A DNA stretch of 64,000 bases from contig NZ_OY764015.1 in the NCBI RefSeq assembly GCF_963667775.1, forward strand, positions 2,841,001 to 2,905,000, in the 5' to 3' direction. The stretch is from an uncultured Trichococcus sp. GTDB lineage: Bacteria; Bacillota; Bacilli; Lactobacillales; Aerococcaceae. Shown here piece by piece: positions 47,233 through 56,447 of this stretch; the first letter of the stretch is position 1, and the number at the start of each line of letters is the position of its first letter. Below the pieces are notes generated by a model. It made no database searches. It worked only from the letters and a program-made list of their open reading frames with translations, and had not been told where the DNA came from. The position numbers and the translations under genes are program-made.

Positions 47233-47700
47233 ATGTTAGATGAAGTCATCAAAAATAAAAGATTTTCTTTCCACGAGGGATTCGATAGTTGGCAAGACAG
47301 CATCCGTGCTGCTTGTCAACCGCTTATCGAAGAAGGCGCTATCGAGAGCGCTTATCCCGAGTACATCATCGAAAACGTCAACGAATTCGGACCTTACATC
47401 GTCATCGCACCGGACATCTGCATCCCGCATGCACAGGAAGGCAAAGGTGTAAATGAAACCGCTATCTGCTTTATGCGTACGAAAGTGCCAGTGAACTTCG
47501 GTCCGGCAGCCGAGTACGAGGCACGTATCTTCTTCGTTCTGGCATCCACGGACAACGAGAAGCACCTGGCGAATCTGTCGTCGCTTGTGACCTTACTGTC
47601 TGATGAAAGTGTCGTGGATGCTTTTATCCAAGCCAACTCTGTCGCTGATTTAGAAAAAATTATGGAAATCGAGGGTGAATATCTTGGAACTATTAATTAG
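47233..47700 (+). CDS. ulaC: PTS ascorbate-type EIIA component
   Basis: A 155-residue cytosolic EIIA of the mannitol/fructose fold. The phosphohistidine is in ICIPHAQEGKGVNETAI (about residues 57-73). It passes phosphate from HPr to the EIIB protein encoded two genes on. An AAGAGGAG site precedes the ATG. Its 3' end overlaps the EIIC gene by 17-26 bp. Confidence 0.85.
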   Translation: MLDEVIKNKRFSFHEGFDSWQDSIRAACQPLIEEGAIESAYPEYIIENVNEFGPYIVIAPDICIPHAQEGKGVNETAICFMRTKVPVNFGPAAEYEARIFFVLASTDNEKHLANLSSLVTLLSDESVVDAFIQANSVADLEKIMEIEGEYLGTIN

Positions 47701-49168
47701 TGCATGGACATTCTTTCAAGTTAATATCTTAACGCAACCTGCTTTTTTCCTTGGTATTATCGTCTTCGTCGGCTACTTGTTGTTGGGCAGACCTGTCTAT
47801 GACGCTCTTGCTGGTTTCATCAAGGCAACGGTCGGTTATCTGGTACTGAATGTTGCAGCAGGTGGTTTGGTCGGGAATTTCCGCCCGATCTTGGCAGGCT
47901 TAAAAGAAAGATTCAATTTATCGGCAGTTGTTATTGATCCTTATTTTGGACAAACGGCGGCACAACAAGCTATCGAGGGAGCAGGACGTTCCTTCAGCCT
48001 TATGGTTATCGTGTTACTTATCGCTTTCATGGTGAATATTGTTTTAGTCATTTTCCGTAAATATACTAAAGTCCGAACCGTGTTCATCACCGGCCATATC
48101 ATGGTGCAACAGTCCTCTACTGCTTTATGGCTTGTCTTGTTCGCTTTTCCTGAATTGCAGGATACGGGCGTCATCATTATGTTGGGTCTTTTGTTGGGAA
48201 CGTATTGGTCAGTCTTCTCCAATCTGACAGTCGAGGCAACGCAAGATTTAACTGAAGGCGGCGGCTTTGCGATAGGGCATCAGCAGATGTTCGGTGTCTG
48301 GTTGACCGACAAATTTGCAGGCAAATTCAGCAAGAACAGCAAAAAATTGGAAGACGTCACGCTTCCTGGATTCCTTTCCATCTTCAAGGAAAGCGTCGTT
48401 TCGACAAGTATCTTGATGTTCCTGTTTTTCGGAATCATCATGGGTATCCTCGGGAAAGATCTGATGATGACCATCGATGCTACTTATACAGGCGAACGCA
48501 ACTACGTGTTCTACATTCTGGAAAAATCACTGTACTTCGCAGTTTATCTGCAAATTCTGCAACTTGGTGTCCGCATGTTCGTATCAGAATTGACGGAATC
48601 CTTCCAAGGGATCTCCAACAAACTGTTGCCTGGTTCCATGCCGGCGATCGACTGTGCGGCAACTTATGGATTCGGCCCAGGAAATGCCGTCACGTTCGGC
48701 TTCCTGTTCGGAGCTTTGGGACAATTCTTGGCGATCATCGGTTTGGTGGTATTCAAGAGCCCGGTTCTGGTCATCACTGGATTCGTACCTGTATTCTTTG
48801 ACAATGCGACGTTTGCTGTATACGCAAACCACAAAGGCGGCATGAGAGCCGCAATGATCATCCCGTTCATTTCAGGTGTCATTCAAGTTATCGGTGGCGG
48901 ACTCGCTGCCTACATCTTCCAGCTTTCCCAATTCGGCGGCTGGCATGGTAACTTCGACTGGGATACTTTATGGTTGGGTTACGGAGTCATCATGAAATAC
49001 GGCGGGTATGCCGGTGTTGCTGCACTGGTCATCGGGATGCTATTGATACCACAGATTCAATACTACAAAAACAAAAAACACTACTTCATGATTGCGGAAG
49101 ATTATGAACAATACAAAGAAGAACTCGAAGCTGAAAAGCAAACACAAGGTAGCGTAGAAGCAGTTTAA
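47684..49168 (+). CDS. ulaA: PTS ascorbate-type EIIC permease
   Basis: A membrane permease of about 494 residues from the SgaT/UlaA family, which imports L-ascorbate and hands it to EIIB for 6-phosphorylation. It is almost wholly hydrophobic, with about 11 helices and the motifs FLGIIVFVGYLLLGRP near the N-terminus and GFVPVFFDNATFAVYAN in the C-terminal half. The start is uncertain: TTG 47684 lies 9 nt after GAGG, and GTG 47675 is also in frame. Either way it overlaps the EIIA gene. EIIB follows after 43 bp. Confidence 0.87.
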   Translation: MELLISAWTFFQVNILTQPAFFLGIIVFVGYLLLGRPVYDALAGFIKATVGYLVLNVAAGGLVGNFRPILAGLKERFNLSAVVIDPYFGQTAAQQAIEGAGRSFSLMVIVLLIAFMVNIVLVIFRKYTKVRTVFITGHIMVQQSSTALWLVLFAFPELQDTGVIIMLGLLLGTYWSVFSNLTVEATQDLTEGGGFAIGHQQMFGVWLTDKFAGKFSKNSKKLEDVTLPGFLSIFKESVVSTSILMFLFFGIIMGILGKDLMMTIDATYTGERNYVFYILEKSLYFAVYLQILQLGVRMFVSELTESFQGISNKLLPGSMPAIDCAATYGFGPGNAVTFGFLFGALGQFLAIIGLVVFKSPVLVITGFVPVFFDNATFAVYANHKGGMRAAMIIPFISGVIQVIGGGLAAYIFQLSQFGGWHGNFDWDTLWLGYGVIMKYGGYAGVAALVIGMLLIPQIQYYKNKKHYFMIAEDYEQYKEELEAEKQTQGSVEAV

Positions 49169-49211
49169 CCTAAAAAACAAGATGCAAGATACATAATAGG
49201 AGGAATTGATT

Positions 49212-49499
49212 ATGAAAGTACTAGCAGCATGCGGAAGCGGAATGGGTTCAAGCCAAATCATCAAAATGAAAATTACGAATGTCTTCAAAAAATTGGACAT
49301 CCCTTTGGAAATCCACCATTGCGCGGTTTCTGAAGCAAAAACGTTAGCTCCGAATTACGATGTGGTTGTTTGTTCGAACTCGCTTTTGGACGTATTCAAA
49401 AATGTGGACCAAAGCAAAACGAAAATTATTGGGTTGAAAAATCTCTTGTCTGAAAAAGAGATCGAAGAAAAAGTCCGCGAAATCGTCTTAGGCGAATAG
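49212..49499 (+). CDS. ulaB: PTS ascorbate-type EIIB component
   Basis: A 95-residue cytosolic EIIB of the lactose/galactitol/ascorbate fold. The phosphocysteine is Cys7 in the P-loop [12 protein letters not shown]. It transfers phosphate to the incoming sugar at EIIC. The ATG at 49212 follows AGGAGG by 8 nt. Gene order EIIA-EIIC-EIIB differs from E. coli ulaABC. Confidence 0.88.
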   Translation: MKVLAACGSGMGSSQIIKMKITNVFKKLDIPLEIHHCAVSEAKTLAPNYDVVVCSNSLLDVFKNVDQSKTKIIGLKNLLSEKEIEEKVREIVLGE

Positions 49500-49510
49500 G
49501 CGGTGCTCCT

Positions 49511-50239
49511 ATGACATACACTGAACTGAAAAAAAGAGTGCTGGAAGCTAACCTGTCGCTTCCAGCATACGGATTGGTAAAATTTACCTGGGGCAATGTT
49601 TCCGAAATAGACCGTGAAAAGCAAATCATCGCAATCAAGCCATCCGGGGTCGAATATGCTGATATGACTGTTGAAGACATCGTTGTCGTCGATATGGACG
49701 GGAATGTAGTGGAAGGTAGCCTGAAACCCTCTTCGGATTTGGATACGCATCTTGAACTCTACCGGAATTTCAAAGATATCGGAGGTGTGGTCCATACGCA
49801 TTCACCATGGGCAACCACCTTGGCGCAAGGCGGAGTAGATATTCCGGCATACGGGACAACGCAAGGGGATTACTTCTACGGAACAATCCCTTGCACCCGC
49901 CGGATGACGAGTGAAGAAATAGCGGGATCCTATGAACTGGAAACTGGGAAAGTGATCGTCGAAACGTTTGAAGCTATCGATGAGAATCAAGTTCCGGGTG
50001 TGCTGGTGCACAGTCATGGGCCCTTTGCTTGGGGGAAGGATGCCTTTGAGTCGGTCCACAATATGGTCGTTATGGAAGAAGTTGCCATGATGTCCTGGCG
50101 CAACCGCGTCATGAATCCGGGGATCGAAAGTATGCAGCAGGAATTGTTGGACAAACATTTTCTTCGAAAACACGGTCCGGGAGCCTACTACGGACAGGTC
50201 AAGGAGGAGCCGCATGACTTACACGTTGGGAATCTATGA
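49511..50239 (+). CDS. ulaF: L-ribulose-5-phosphate 4-epimerase
   Basis: A 242-residue cytosolic class II aldolase-fold epimerase converting L-ribulose 5-phosphate to D-xylulose 5-phosphate. It shows [23 protein letters not shown], and the zinc site [12 protein letters not shown] (about 91-102) with a later His in [12 protein letters not shown]. UlaF and AraD have the same activity; the operon favours UlaF. It ends within the ulaE gene, overlapping by 26 bp. Confidence 0.88.
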   Translation: MTYTELKKRVLEANLSLPAYGLVKFTWGNVSEIDREKQIIAIKPSGVEYADMTVEDIVVVDMDGNVVEGSLKPSSDLDTHLELYRNFKDIGGVVHTHSPWATTLAQGGVDIPAYGTTQGDYFYGTIPCTRRMTSEEIAGSYELETGKVIVETFEAIDENQVPGVLVHSHGPFAWGKDAFESVHNMVVMEEVAMMSWRNRVMNPGIESMQQELLDKHFLRKHGPGAYYGQVKEEPHDLHVGNL

Positions 50240-51056
50240 AAAATCGATGCCGGGCAATCTGAGTTGGAAGGAAAAGCTCTCAATTGCGAAAAATGCCGGC
50301 TATGATTTTTTGGAAATGAGTGTCGATGAAACAGACGAGAAACTGGCGCGCATCGAGTGGAGCAAGCAGGAACGGAAAGAACTTGTGGATGCCATGTATG
50401 AGGTCGGGCTGCCGATCCGCTCCATGTGCCTCAGCGGCCATCGGAAATATCCGTTGGGTTCCCATGATCCGCTCATCCGTGAAAAAAGTTTGGAGATCAT
50501 GGAAAAAGCTATCGAATTGGCGGATGATTTGGGAATCCGCATCATCCAATTGGCAGGCTATGACGTCTACTATGAAGATGGTGATCAGCAGACCAAGGAA
50601 TATTTCATCGAAAATCTGCAGAAAGCCGTCGATATGGCAAGCAAAAAAGGTATTCTGTTGGGATTCGAGACGATGGAAACGCCGTTTATGAACACTGTTG
50701 AGAAGGCAATGGAATATGTGAACATCATCCAATCGCCGTATCTACAGGTCTATCCGGACACAGGGAATTTGAAGAACGCTTCCTTGTCCTGCACGAACTC
50801 CGTCTTTGAAGATATCCAAACAGGGCGGGGACATATGGTTGCAGCACATCTGAAGGAAACAATCCCGGGTCATTTCCGTGAAATCCCCTTTGGTACGGGA
50901 CATGTATCTTTCGAGGAAACAATCAAAACGATGTGGAAAGAAGGCGTCCGGCGCTTTGTTGCCGAATTTTGGTATACCGGTCAAGAAAATTGGCTGGAAG
51001 ACATCCAGTTCGCACACACTTTCTTAAGAGGGAAATTTCAAAAAGTTGGCCATTAA
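50214..51056 (+). CDS. ulaE: L-ribulose-5-phosphate 3-epimerase
   Basis: A 280-residue cytosolic TIM-barrel epimerase of the xylose-isomerase-like family, converting L-xylulose 5-phosphate to L-ribulose 5-phosphate. It opens with [19 protein letters not shown] and has the conserved [24 protein letters not shown] and VYPDTGNL blocks that carry metal ligands. AAGGAGGA within the upstream gene precedes the ATG, giving translational coupling. It is followed by a terminator-like hairpin and transketolase. Confidence 0.9.
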   Translation: MTYTLGIYEKSMPGNLSWKEKLSIAKNAGYDFLEMSVDETDEKLARIEWSKQERKELVDAMYEVGLPIRSMCLSGHRKYPLGSHDPLIREKSLEIMEKAIELADDLGIRIIQLAGYDVYYEDGDQQTKEYFIENLQKAVDMASKKGILLGFETMETPFMNTVEKAMEYVNIIQSPYLQVYPDTGNLKNASLSCTNSVFEDIQTGRGHMVAAHLKETIPGHFREIPFGTGHVSFEETIKTMWKEGVRRFVAEFWYTGQENWLEDIQFAHTFLRGKFQKVGH

Positions 51057-51064
51057 TTGAGTTT

Positions 51065-51097
51065 GGTTGAAGGTCAAAAGACCTTCAACCATTTTTT
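51065..51097 (+). terminator. Terminator between ulaE and transketolase
   Basis: GGTTGAAGGTC pairs perfectly with GACCTTCAACC around 4 nt, followed by ATTTTTT. Only 24 bp separate it from the transketolase start, so downstream expression depends on read-through or on a promoter I did not find. Confidence 0.88.
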
Positions 51098-51120
51098 AGG
51101 AAGAGAGGATATACGGAAAT

Positions 51121-53133
51121 ATGCAAAATACATTTGATCAAATCGACGAGTTGGCGGTAAATACCGTACGTACACTTAGCATCGAGGCTGTACAGAAAGC
51201 AAATTCAGGGCACCCCGGTTTACCGATGGGTGCAGCACCAATGGCCTATGCTTTATGGACAAAACACTTAAAAGTCAATCCTAAAAACAGCAAATGGGTA
51301 GACCGTGATCGTTTCGTCCTATCGGCTGGACACGGATCTTCATTGTTGTACAGCTTGTTGCACTTATCCGGTTTCGCCATAAGCCTGGATGACGTGAAGA
51401 ACTTCCGTCAATTCGGCAGCAAAACACCTGGACACCCGGAAGTGCATGACACGGATGGCGTGGAAGCGACAACCGGTCCTTTGGGACAAGGGATCGCAAA
51501 TGCGGTCGGTTTCGCGATGGCGGAAGCGCACTTGGCGGCTACCTACAACAAAGAAAACTTCCCGGTTGTGGATCACTATACGTATTTCCTGAACGGCGAC
51601 GGCGATCTGATGGAAGGCATCTCCCATGAAGCGGCCAGCTTGGCCGGCCACCTGAAATTGGGCAAACTGATCGGCTTGTATGACTCCAACGATATCTCTT
51701 TGGACGGACCGACTTCGAAATCCTTCACGGAAGACGTGGCTGCCCGTTTCGAAGCCTACGGTTGGCAACATATCTTGGTGAAGGACGGTAATGACCTGGA
51801 AGCCATCTCCAAAGCCATCGAAGAAGCGAAAGCTGAAACGGAAAAACCGACTTTGATCGAAATCAAAACCATCATCGGCTTTGGTGCTCCTGACGCAGGC
51901 ACGCATAAAGTCCATGGCGCTCCTTTGGGAGCCGAAGGCGTTGCCTTCGCGAAAAAAGCTTACGGTTGTGTGGACGAAGCTTTCTGTGTGCCTGCTGAAG
52001 TGGCAGCCCGTTTCGAGGAAACAACGGTTGCGGAAGGCCAACAAGCTGAAGCGGCCTGGATTGCCATGTTCAACGACTATAAAGCAGCTTATCCGGAATT
52101 GGCGCAACAATTCGAAATAGCTATGGCGGGTAAATTGCCTGAAGGCTGGCAAGAAAAATTGCCGACTTATGAAGTGGGCAGCGCAGCCAAAGCCAGCCGT
52201 GTGACCAGCGCGGAAGCAATCCAAGCATTGGGTGAAGCTGTACCTTACTTCTGGGGCGGTTCTGCGGACTTATCGTCTTCAAACAACACAATGATCAAAT
52301 CGGCAAGTGACTTTGAGCCGGGCAACTATGCCGGCCGCAACATCTGGTACGGCGTGCGCGAATTCGCGATGGCCGCCATCATGAACGGTATCGTTTTGCA
52401 CGGCGGAACCAGAACGTATGTTGGGACGTTCTTCGTCTTCACGGATTACTTGCGTCCAGCGATGCGATTGGCTGCCATTTCGCACTTGCCTGGCACTTAT
52501 GTGATGACGCATGATTCGATCGCGGTCGGCGAAGACGGCCCGACACACGAGCCAGTGGAGCACTTGTCCAGCTACCGCGGCATGCCGAACTTGACGGTTC
52601 TGCGTCCGGCCGACGGCAACGAAGTCAGCGCGGCTTGGGAAATCGCCGTGTCTTCAGAGGACAAACCAACGATGTTGGTGCTGACGCGCCAAAATCTGCC
52701 TGTTTTGGAAGGCACCAAAGAAATGGCCCGCGAAGGCGTGAAGAAAGGTGCTTATGTGCTTTCGCCGCAACAAGGCGAAACGCCTGCCGGTATCCTCATC
52801 GCAACCGGTTCGGAAGTGAGCATGGCTGTGGAAGCGCAGCAACAATTGCGTGAAGCCGGAGTTGACGTCTCTGTCGTCTCCATGCCGAGTTTCGATTTGT
52901 TCGAAGCGCAGGATGCAGCCTACAAAGAGCAAGTATTGCCTGGTGCAGTCCGCAACCGCATGTCCATCGAGATGGGCGCGACCTTCGGGTGGGAACGTTA
53001 TGTCGGCCTGGATGGCCTAGCTTACGGCATCGATACTTACGGCGCAAGCGGAAACGGGAACACGGTGATGGCTGAGTTCGGCTTTACGACCGAAAAAGTG
53101 GTTGCGGCTTATCAAGCGAAGTTCGTAAAGTAA
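51121..53133 (+). CDS. tkt: Transketolase
   Basis: A 670-residue cytosolic thiamine diphosphate enzyme moving two-carbon units between pentose phosphates. It has the N-terminal [18 protein letters not shown] block, the TPP motif [23 protein letters not shown] (about 161-183), and the C-terminal [15 protein letters not shown] and [17 protein letters not shown] blocks. It follows the ascorbate genes and would process the D-xylulose 5-phosphate they produce. It could equally be the main housekeeping copy. Confidence 0.93.
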   Translation: MQNTFDQIDELAVNTVRTLSIEAVQKANSGHPGLPMGAAPMAYALWTKHLKVNPKNSKWVDRDRFVLSAGHGSSLLYSLLHLSGFAISLDDVKNFRQFGSKTPGHPEVHDTDGVEATTGPLGQGIANAVGFAMAEAHLAATYNKENFPVVDHYTYFLNGDGDLMEGISHEAASLAGHLKLGKLIGLYDSNDISLDGPTSKSFTEDVAARFEAYGWQHILVKDGNDLEAISKAIEEAKAETEKPTLIEIKTIIGFGAPDAGTHKVHGAPLGAEGVAFAKKAYGCVDEAFCVPAEVAARFEETTVAEGQQAEAAWIAMFNDYKAAYPELAQQFEIAMAGKLPEGWQEKLPTYEVGSAAKASRVTSAEAIQALGEAVPYFWGGSADLSSSNNTMIKSASDFEPGNYAGRNIWYGVREFAMAAIMNGIVLHGGTRTYVGTFFVFTDYLRPAMRLAAISHLPGTYVMTHDSIAVGEDGPTHEPVEHLSSYRGMPNLTVLRPADGNEVSAAWEIAVSSEDKPTMLVLTRQNLPVLEGTKEMAREGVKKGAYVLSPQQGETPAGILIATGSEVSMAVEAQQQLREAGVDVSVVSMPSFDLFEAQDAAYKEQVLPGAVRNRMSIEMGATFGWERYVGLDGLAYGIDTYGASGNGNTVMAEFGFTTEKVVAAYQAKFVK

Positions 53134-53181
53134 ACGGAATCCTGCTGCAACTGTGCGGGGCTAATGATGAAGGGAGCAAAA

Positions 53182-54213
53182 ATGATGAAGATAACCAAGA
53201 AGAAATTGGATGATATGTACCGCAGTTATTGCGCCAGCTATATCACGATCGGCGGCGAAACATGTGCGTTGATCGCCAGCGAAGAGGAAGGTTACCCTTG
53301 CTATATGTATTCAGGCAAAGACTTCGAAAAAAAAGAAACTGTTTGGGAAAAGGGTGGTGGCTGCATGTCCATCATCCCGATTCCGAATAAAGAAAATGAA
53401 TTCCTGGCCATCGTCGATTTTTACCTGAAGGTCAGCCCAAGCAAAGCGAAAGTTGTCTGGGGCAAGTATGATTCCGAAACTGGCTGGGAAATCAAGGATG
53501 TGCTATACCTGCCTTATCTGCACCGTTTCGACATCTATGATGTGGCTGGCGTGAACTACTTTGTCGGCGCCACGATAGCGGATGACAAGGATTTCAAGGA
53601 TGATTGGTCGCGATCAGGCAGCATCTATTATGGCGTTCTGCCGGAAGACCCTACCGAAGGCGTCGAGCTGAAGGTTTTAGGGAAAGGCTATTTCCGCAAT
53701 CACGGCTATTACAAAGATTATGAAGGCGACAAACCGGTCGGCTACTTCACCAGCGATCAAGGGATCATCAAAGTGACGCCTTTTGCTGATAAAGAATGGG
53801 AAATCGAGCAGATCTTGGACATTCCTATCGGCGAAGTTGCGTTGCTGGACATCGACTCCGATGGCACGAAGGAAATGATTACAATCGAGCCTTTCCATGG
53901 CGACAGCATCAAAATCTACAAAAAGACGGAATCCGGATACGAAGCCGTCTATGAATATCCGCATAAAATCGATTTCGCCCATACATTGGTGGGGACGAGA
54001 CTGAGGGGTGTTCCGAGTTTTGTTGGTGGCATCCGCCGCGAAAACTGCGACCTGTTCTACATTCAATATGTGGACGGTGAATTCAAAACCGAAATCGTCG
54101 ACAAAGGCTGCGGCCCATCCAATATCATGGTTGTGAACGAGGCGGACAGAGACATCATCATTTCTGCGAACCATACCGGCAATGAAGCGGCAGTCTATAT
54201 AGTGGAAGACTGA
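53182..54213 (+). CDS. FG-GAP/VCBS-like protein of unknown function at the end of the ula cluster
   Basis: A 343-residue protein without signal peptide or membrane helix, so probably cytosolic. It reads as repeated beta strands with Trp/Tyr/Gly-rich turns. One calcium-loop-like element of the FG-GAP/VCBS type, LLDIDSDGTKEMITIE, lies near residue 228, suggesting a beta-propeller. I cannot assign a reaction. The start is ATG 53182 or 53185, after AAGGGAG; ATG 53164 precedes that site. It is 48 bp downstream of tkt and seems to belong to the same transcript. Confidence 0.65.
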   Translation: MMKITKKKLDDMYRSYCASYITIGGETCALIASEEEGYPCYMYSGKDFEKKETVWEKGGGCMSIIPIPNKENEFLAIVDFYLKVSPSKAKVVWGKYDSETGWEIKDVLYLPYLHRFDIYDVAGVNYFVGATIADDKDFKDDWSRSGSIYYGVLPEDPTEGVELKVLGKGYFRNHGYYKDYEGDKPVGYFTSDQGIIKVTPFADKEWEIEQILDIPIGEVALLDIDSDGTKEMITIEPFHGDSIKIYKKTESGYEAVYEYPHKIDFAHTLVGTRLRGVPSFVGGIRRENCDLFYIQYVDGEFKTEIVDKGCGPSNIMVVNEADRDIIISANHTGNEAAVYIVED

Positions 54214-54263
54214 GGGGACGGTGAATGGTCGTCTGATGTGAGTTCAGGTCATCTGAACTTTCT

Positions 54264-54437
54264 CCTCCGGGGAACGGAGGCTTCGCCGGAGTTCGGCCAA
54301 CATTATTGTTTGTGATCTCCGGGGAGGCGATCTTCGCAGGAGTTGAGGCCGGATCTGAACAGAGTCCTCCGGCAGGCAGCTGCCTCGCCGGAGCTGGAGG
54401 GCCGGCAACATAGATTTCCTCCGACTAGCGGACACCG
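54264..54437. repeat. Intergenic hairpin array H (CTCCGG type, ~52-nt period)
   Basis: CTCC-type left arms start at 54265, 54317, 54367 and 54419 (steps 52, 50, 52), each of the first three followed by a C(C)GGAG right arm. CTCCGGCAGGCAGCTGCC..GCCGGAG contains an extra inner palindrome. It fills the gap between two convergent genes and shares its motif with arrays A and E. Confidence 0.8.
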
Positions 54438-54466
54438 CTAATTTTTTTCATTAATACCATACAATC

Positions 54467-54513
54467 AAAAAAGAATGTCCGGCCTCAATTACAAGGCCGG
54501 ACATTCTTTTTTT
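54467..54513. terminator. Bidirectional terminator
   Basis: AAAAAAGAATGTCCGGCCT pairs with AGGCCGGACATTCTTTTTTT around 8 nt. Both strands have T runs, so it ends the cupin operon and the plus-strand transcript. Confidence 0.92.
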
Positions 54514-54518
54514 CGCAA

Positions 54519-54932
54519 TTATTTATGCAATCCTTCATATAAATCTTCAGCAACGGGTTCCAGCCATTCCGGCTTTCCGGCAGTGATGGCGATGTGTTCG
54601 AACCAGCTATCCTTGGCGGCGCCGTGCCAGTGCTTCACACCGTCATGCGTGACGATGACATCCCCGGGCTTCAGTGATTGGGCAGGCTTGCCGTCTTCCT
54701 GATACCAACCCTCTCCGCCGGTGACCAACAGAATTTGGTAACCGTCGTGGTGGATATGCCAGTTGTTGCGGCAACCGGGTTCAAAGGTCACATTGCCGAC
54801 GCCGACAGCTACTTCGGGATCGGCAACCAGTGCATTAAAATAGCTTTGGCCGATAAAATACTGCGCGTAAGCTGTGTTCTCATCCCCAATCGGGAAAATG
54901 ACGCCTTTTTTTACTTCTTCGTTTTTTGACAT
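54519..54932 (-). CDS. Cupin-domain protein
   Basis: A 137-residue cytosolic single-cupin protein. Metal-binding motifs are visible: GCRNNWHIHHDGYQILLVTGGEGWYQEDG (about 71-99) and the second cupin motif PGDVIVTHDGVKHWHGA. Its N-terminal part (NTAYAQYFIGQSYFNAL) matches cupins found beside carboxymuconolactone decarboxylase-like genes. It lies 19 bp downstream of such a gene in a two-gene operon. The function may be detoxification of a reactive carbonyl or quinone; that is inference. Confidence 0.83.
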   Translation of the reverse strand: MSKNEEVKKGVIFPIGDENTAYAQYFIGQSYFNALVADPEVAVGVGNVTFEPGCRNNWHIHHDGYQILLVTGGEGWYQEDGKPAQSLKPGDVIVTHDGVKHWHGAAKDSWFEHIAITAGKPEWLEPVAEDLYEGLHK

Positions 54933-54951
54933 AAATTATTCCTCCTGTGAA

Positions 54952-55269
54952 TTAATCATTGTATATTTCTTTGGCTATATTGAAAGCGGACCATGCTTTC
55001 GGCCAGCCGACATAGAACGCGAGCTGGGTGATGATTTCCACTATCTCCTCTTTTGTAATGCCGTTGTCCTTCGCCTTGCTCAAATGGAAAGGAAGCTGCT
55101 CGAAGTTTCCGCCTGTGATCAATGCTGTGACGGTGACGATGGAACGATCGCGCTGCGCGAATTCCTTTTCCCGCGACCAGACTTGCCCGAACAGAACATC
55201 GTCATTCAATTCAGCAAACTTTGGCGCAAAATCACCCAATAAATCTCTTCCTGCAGTTACTTTTGCCAT
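54952..55269 (-). CDS. Carboxymuconolactone decarboxylase family protein
   Basis: A 105-residue cytosolic all-helical CMD/AhpD-like protein. It carries the SIVTVTALITGGNFEQLPFHLSKAKDNGITKEEIVEIITQLAFYVGWPKAW block. No redox CxxC pair of AhpD is present, so peroxidase-type activity is unlikely. AAGGAG lies before the ATG. It is first in the operon and has a MerR-type promoter upstream (19-bp spacer), which fits a stress or electrophile response. Confidence 0.87.
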   Translation of the reverse strand: MAKVTAGRDLLGDFAPKFAELNDDVLFGQVWSREKEFAQRDRSIVTVTALITGGNFEQLPFHLSKAKDNGITKEEIVEIITQLAFYVGWPKAWSAFNIAKEIYND

Positions 55270-55298
55270 AAAATCATCTCCTTAGGAATGTTAGTTTC

Positions 55299-55329
55299 AG
55301 CATACTCCTTAGAGTGCACTTTAAGTCAA
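55299..55329 (-). promoter_or_regulatory. MerR-type promoter of the CMD-cupin operon
   Basis: On the minus strand: TTGACT (55329-55324), a 19-bp spacer and TATGCT (55304-55299). Within the spacer region is the dyad CTTAAAGTGCACTCTAAG. The long spacer with a central dyad is the hallmark of MerR-family activation. No merR gene is in the window. Confidence 0.75.
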
Positions 55330-55486
55330 GCGAGAGCTCGGGATTCTTTTCTGTTCTCAAAATATTGTGCTGCTGTATCTCTAGAAAAAAGAGATGGGAG
55401 TGGATGGAATTTGGCAGGGTGCTCAGCGTATTAGCTGATTGGTTATCCAAAAGTAAGATATAATGAAGTTATTGAGGAGTGGAGAC

Positions 55487-56293
55487 ATGTTTACACTGGG
55501 AAGAAGTATGGATTTTAGTTATAAGACAAATCAAATGATAGTACTAGCATCAGCAGTAGTGGCTGCTATAGGATGGTGGTTGACAGGAAATGCTTTATCG
55601 GGGGTTTATATAGGCTTTAGCGTATTTTTAACGTGGGCACTCGTCAGAGAACTGGATCCAAACCATGAGTATGCAGCCTTTTTGGCTGCTGCCTTTTCGC
55701 TTGTAAATTTATTTTATCATCAAAATACTCAGCTTTTGGTAGTTGTTTGGATTCTGTTGCTGATGAGAATCTTAAATGGAATTACCGGAAAAGCGCTGAC
55801 AACGTTTGATATATTTTCAGTCTTGGGACTTACTGCCTACCTATCATTCGATAACGGAAATAGCATCTATTTGCTGATATTTGCTTTAGCTATGGGATTT
55901 AGCCTGAAAACGGGAGAAAAAATGAGAGAAACATGGATGGCCGGTGCGATCAGCATAGGGATTATTGTAGTTGACCGGTTTTTTATGAACAAGTTATCTC
56001 TCGGGAGCTTAGCTTATTCAAATGTTGTAATGCTATTTGTAGTTTCCGTAGTTGGTCTATCGCTTTTATTATTTTGGTTTTTGTCAAAAGCTGAAACCAA
56101 AGATGATAAAGGCAACAGCGTAAACAGATCCAAACTGTCAGCAAGCCAAGTTTTGTATAGTGCGGCGGTTCTGTTGCTGTTTTTCTTTGGGGGTGTATCG
56201 TTGAATAATTTAGTTATCTACTTGTCGGCTGCATCAGGTGCACTCCTGTATTTTATCGGAAATAAGATTCTGAGAAAAATGCGCACAAATTAA
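55487..56293 (+). CDS. Membrane protein of unknown function
   Basis: A 268-residue protein with about eight or nine hydrophobic segments and short polar loops (RELDPNHEYAAF near residue 55; a charged loop KAETKDDKGNSVNRSK near 200). I do not recognise the family. The ATG at 55487 follows GAGGAG by 7 nt; an earlier ATG at 55463 precedes that site. Its codons and flanks are visibly richer in A and T than the neighbours before 55.3 kb, as are those of the next gene. Confidence 0.65.
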   Translation: MFTLGRSMDFSYKTNQMIVLASAVVAAIGWWLTGNALSGVYIGFSVFLTWALVRELDPNHEYAAFLAAAFSLVNLFYHQNTQLLVVVWILLLMRILNGITGKALTTFDIFSVLGLTAYLSFDNGNSIYLLIFALAMGFSLKTGEKMRETWMAGAISIGIIVVDRFFMNKLSLGSLAYSNVVMLFVVSVVGLSLLLFWFLSKAETKDDKGNSVNRSKLSASQVLYSAAVLLLFFFGGVSLNNLVIYLSAASGALLYFIGNKILRKMRTN

Positions 56294-56447
56294 CAAAATA
56301 GAAATTCGGACTTCATTTAAGACCTTCGATTCGATTGCTTGTCATATATTAGTGTATAATGAGATTATTATAGCTTAGTGATGGAACTAGCTGAATTTTT
56401 TTGTTTTTTTAGATGGCAGGATGCATAAAAATTGAAAGAGGTGGCCT

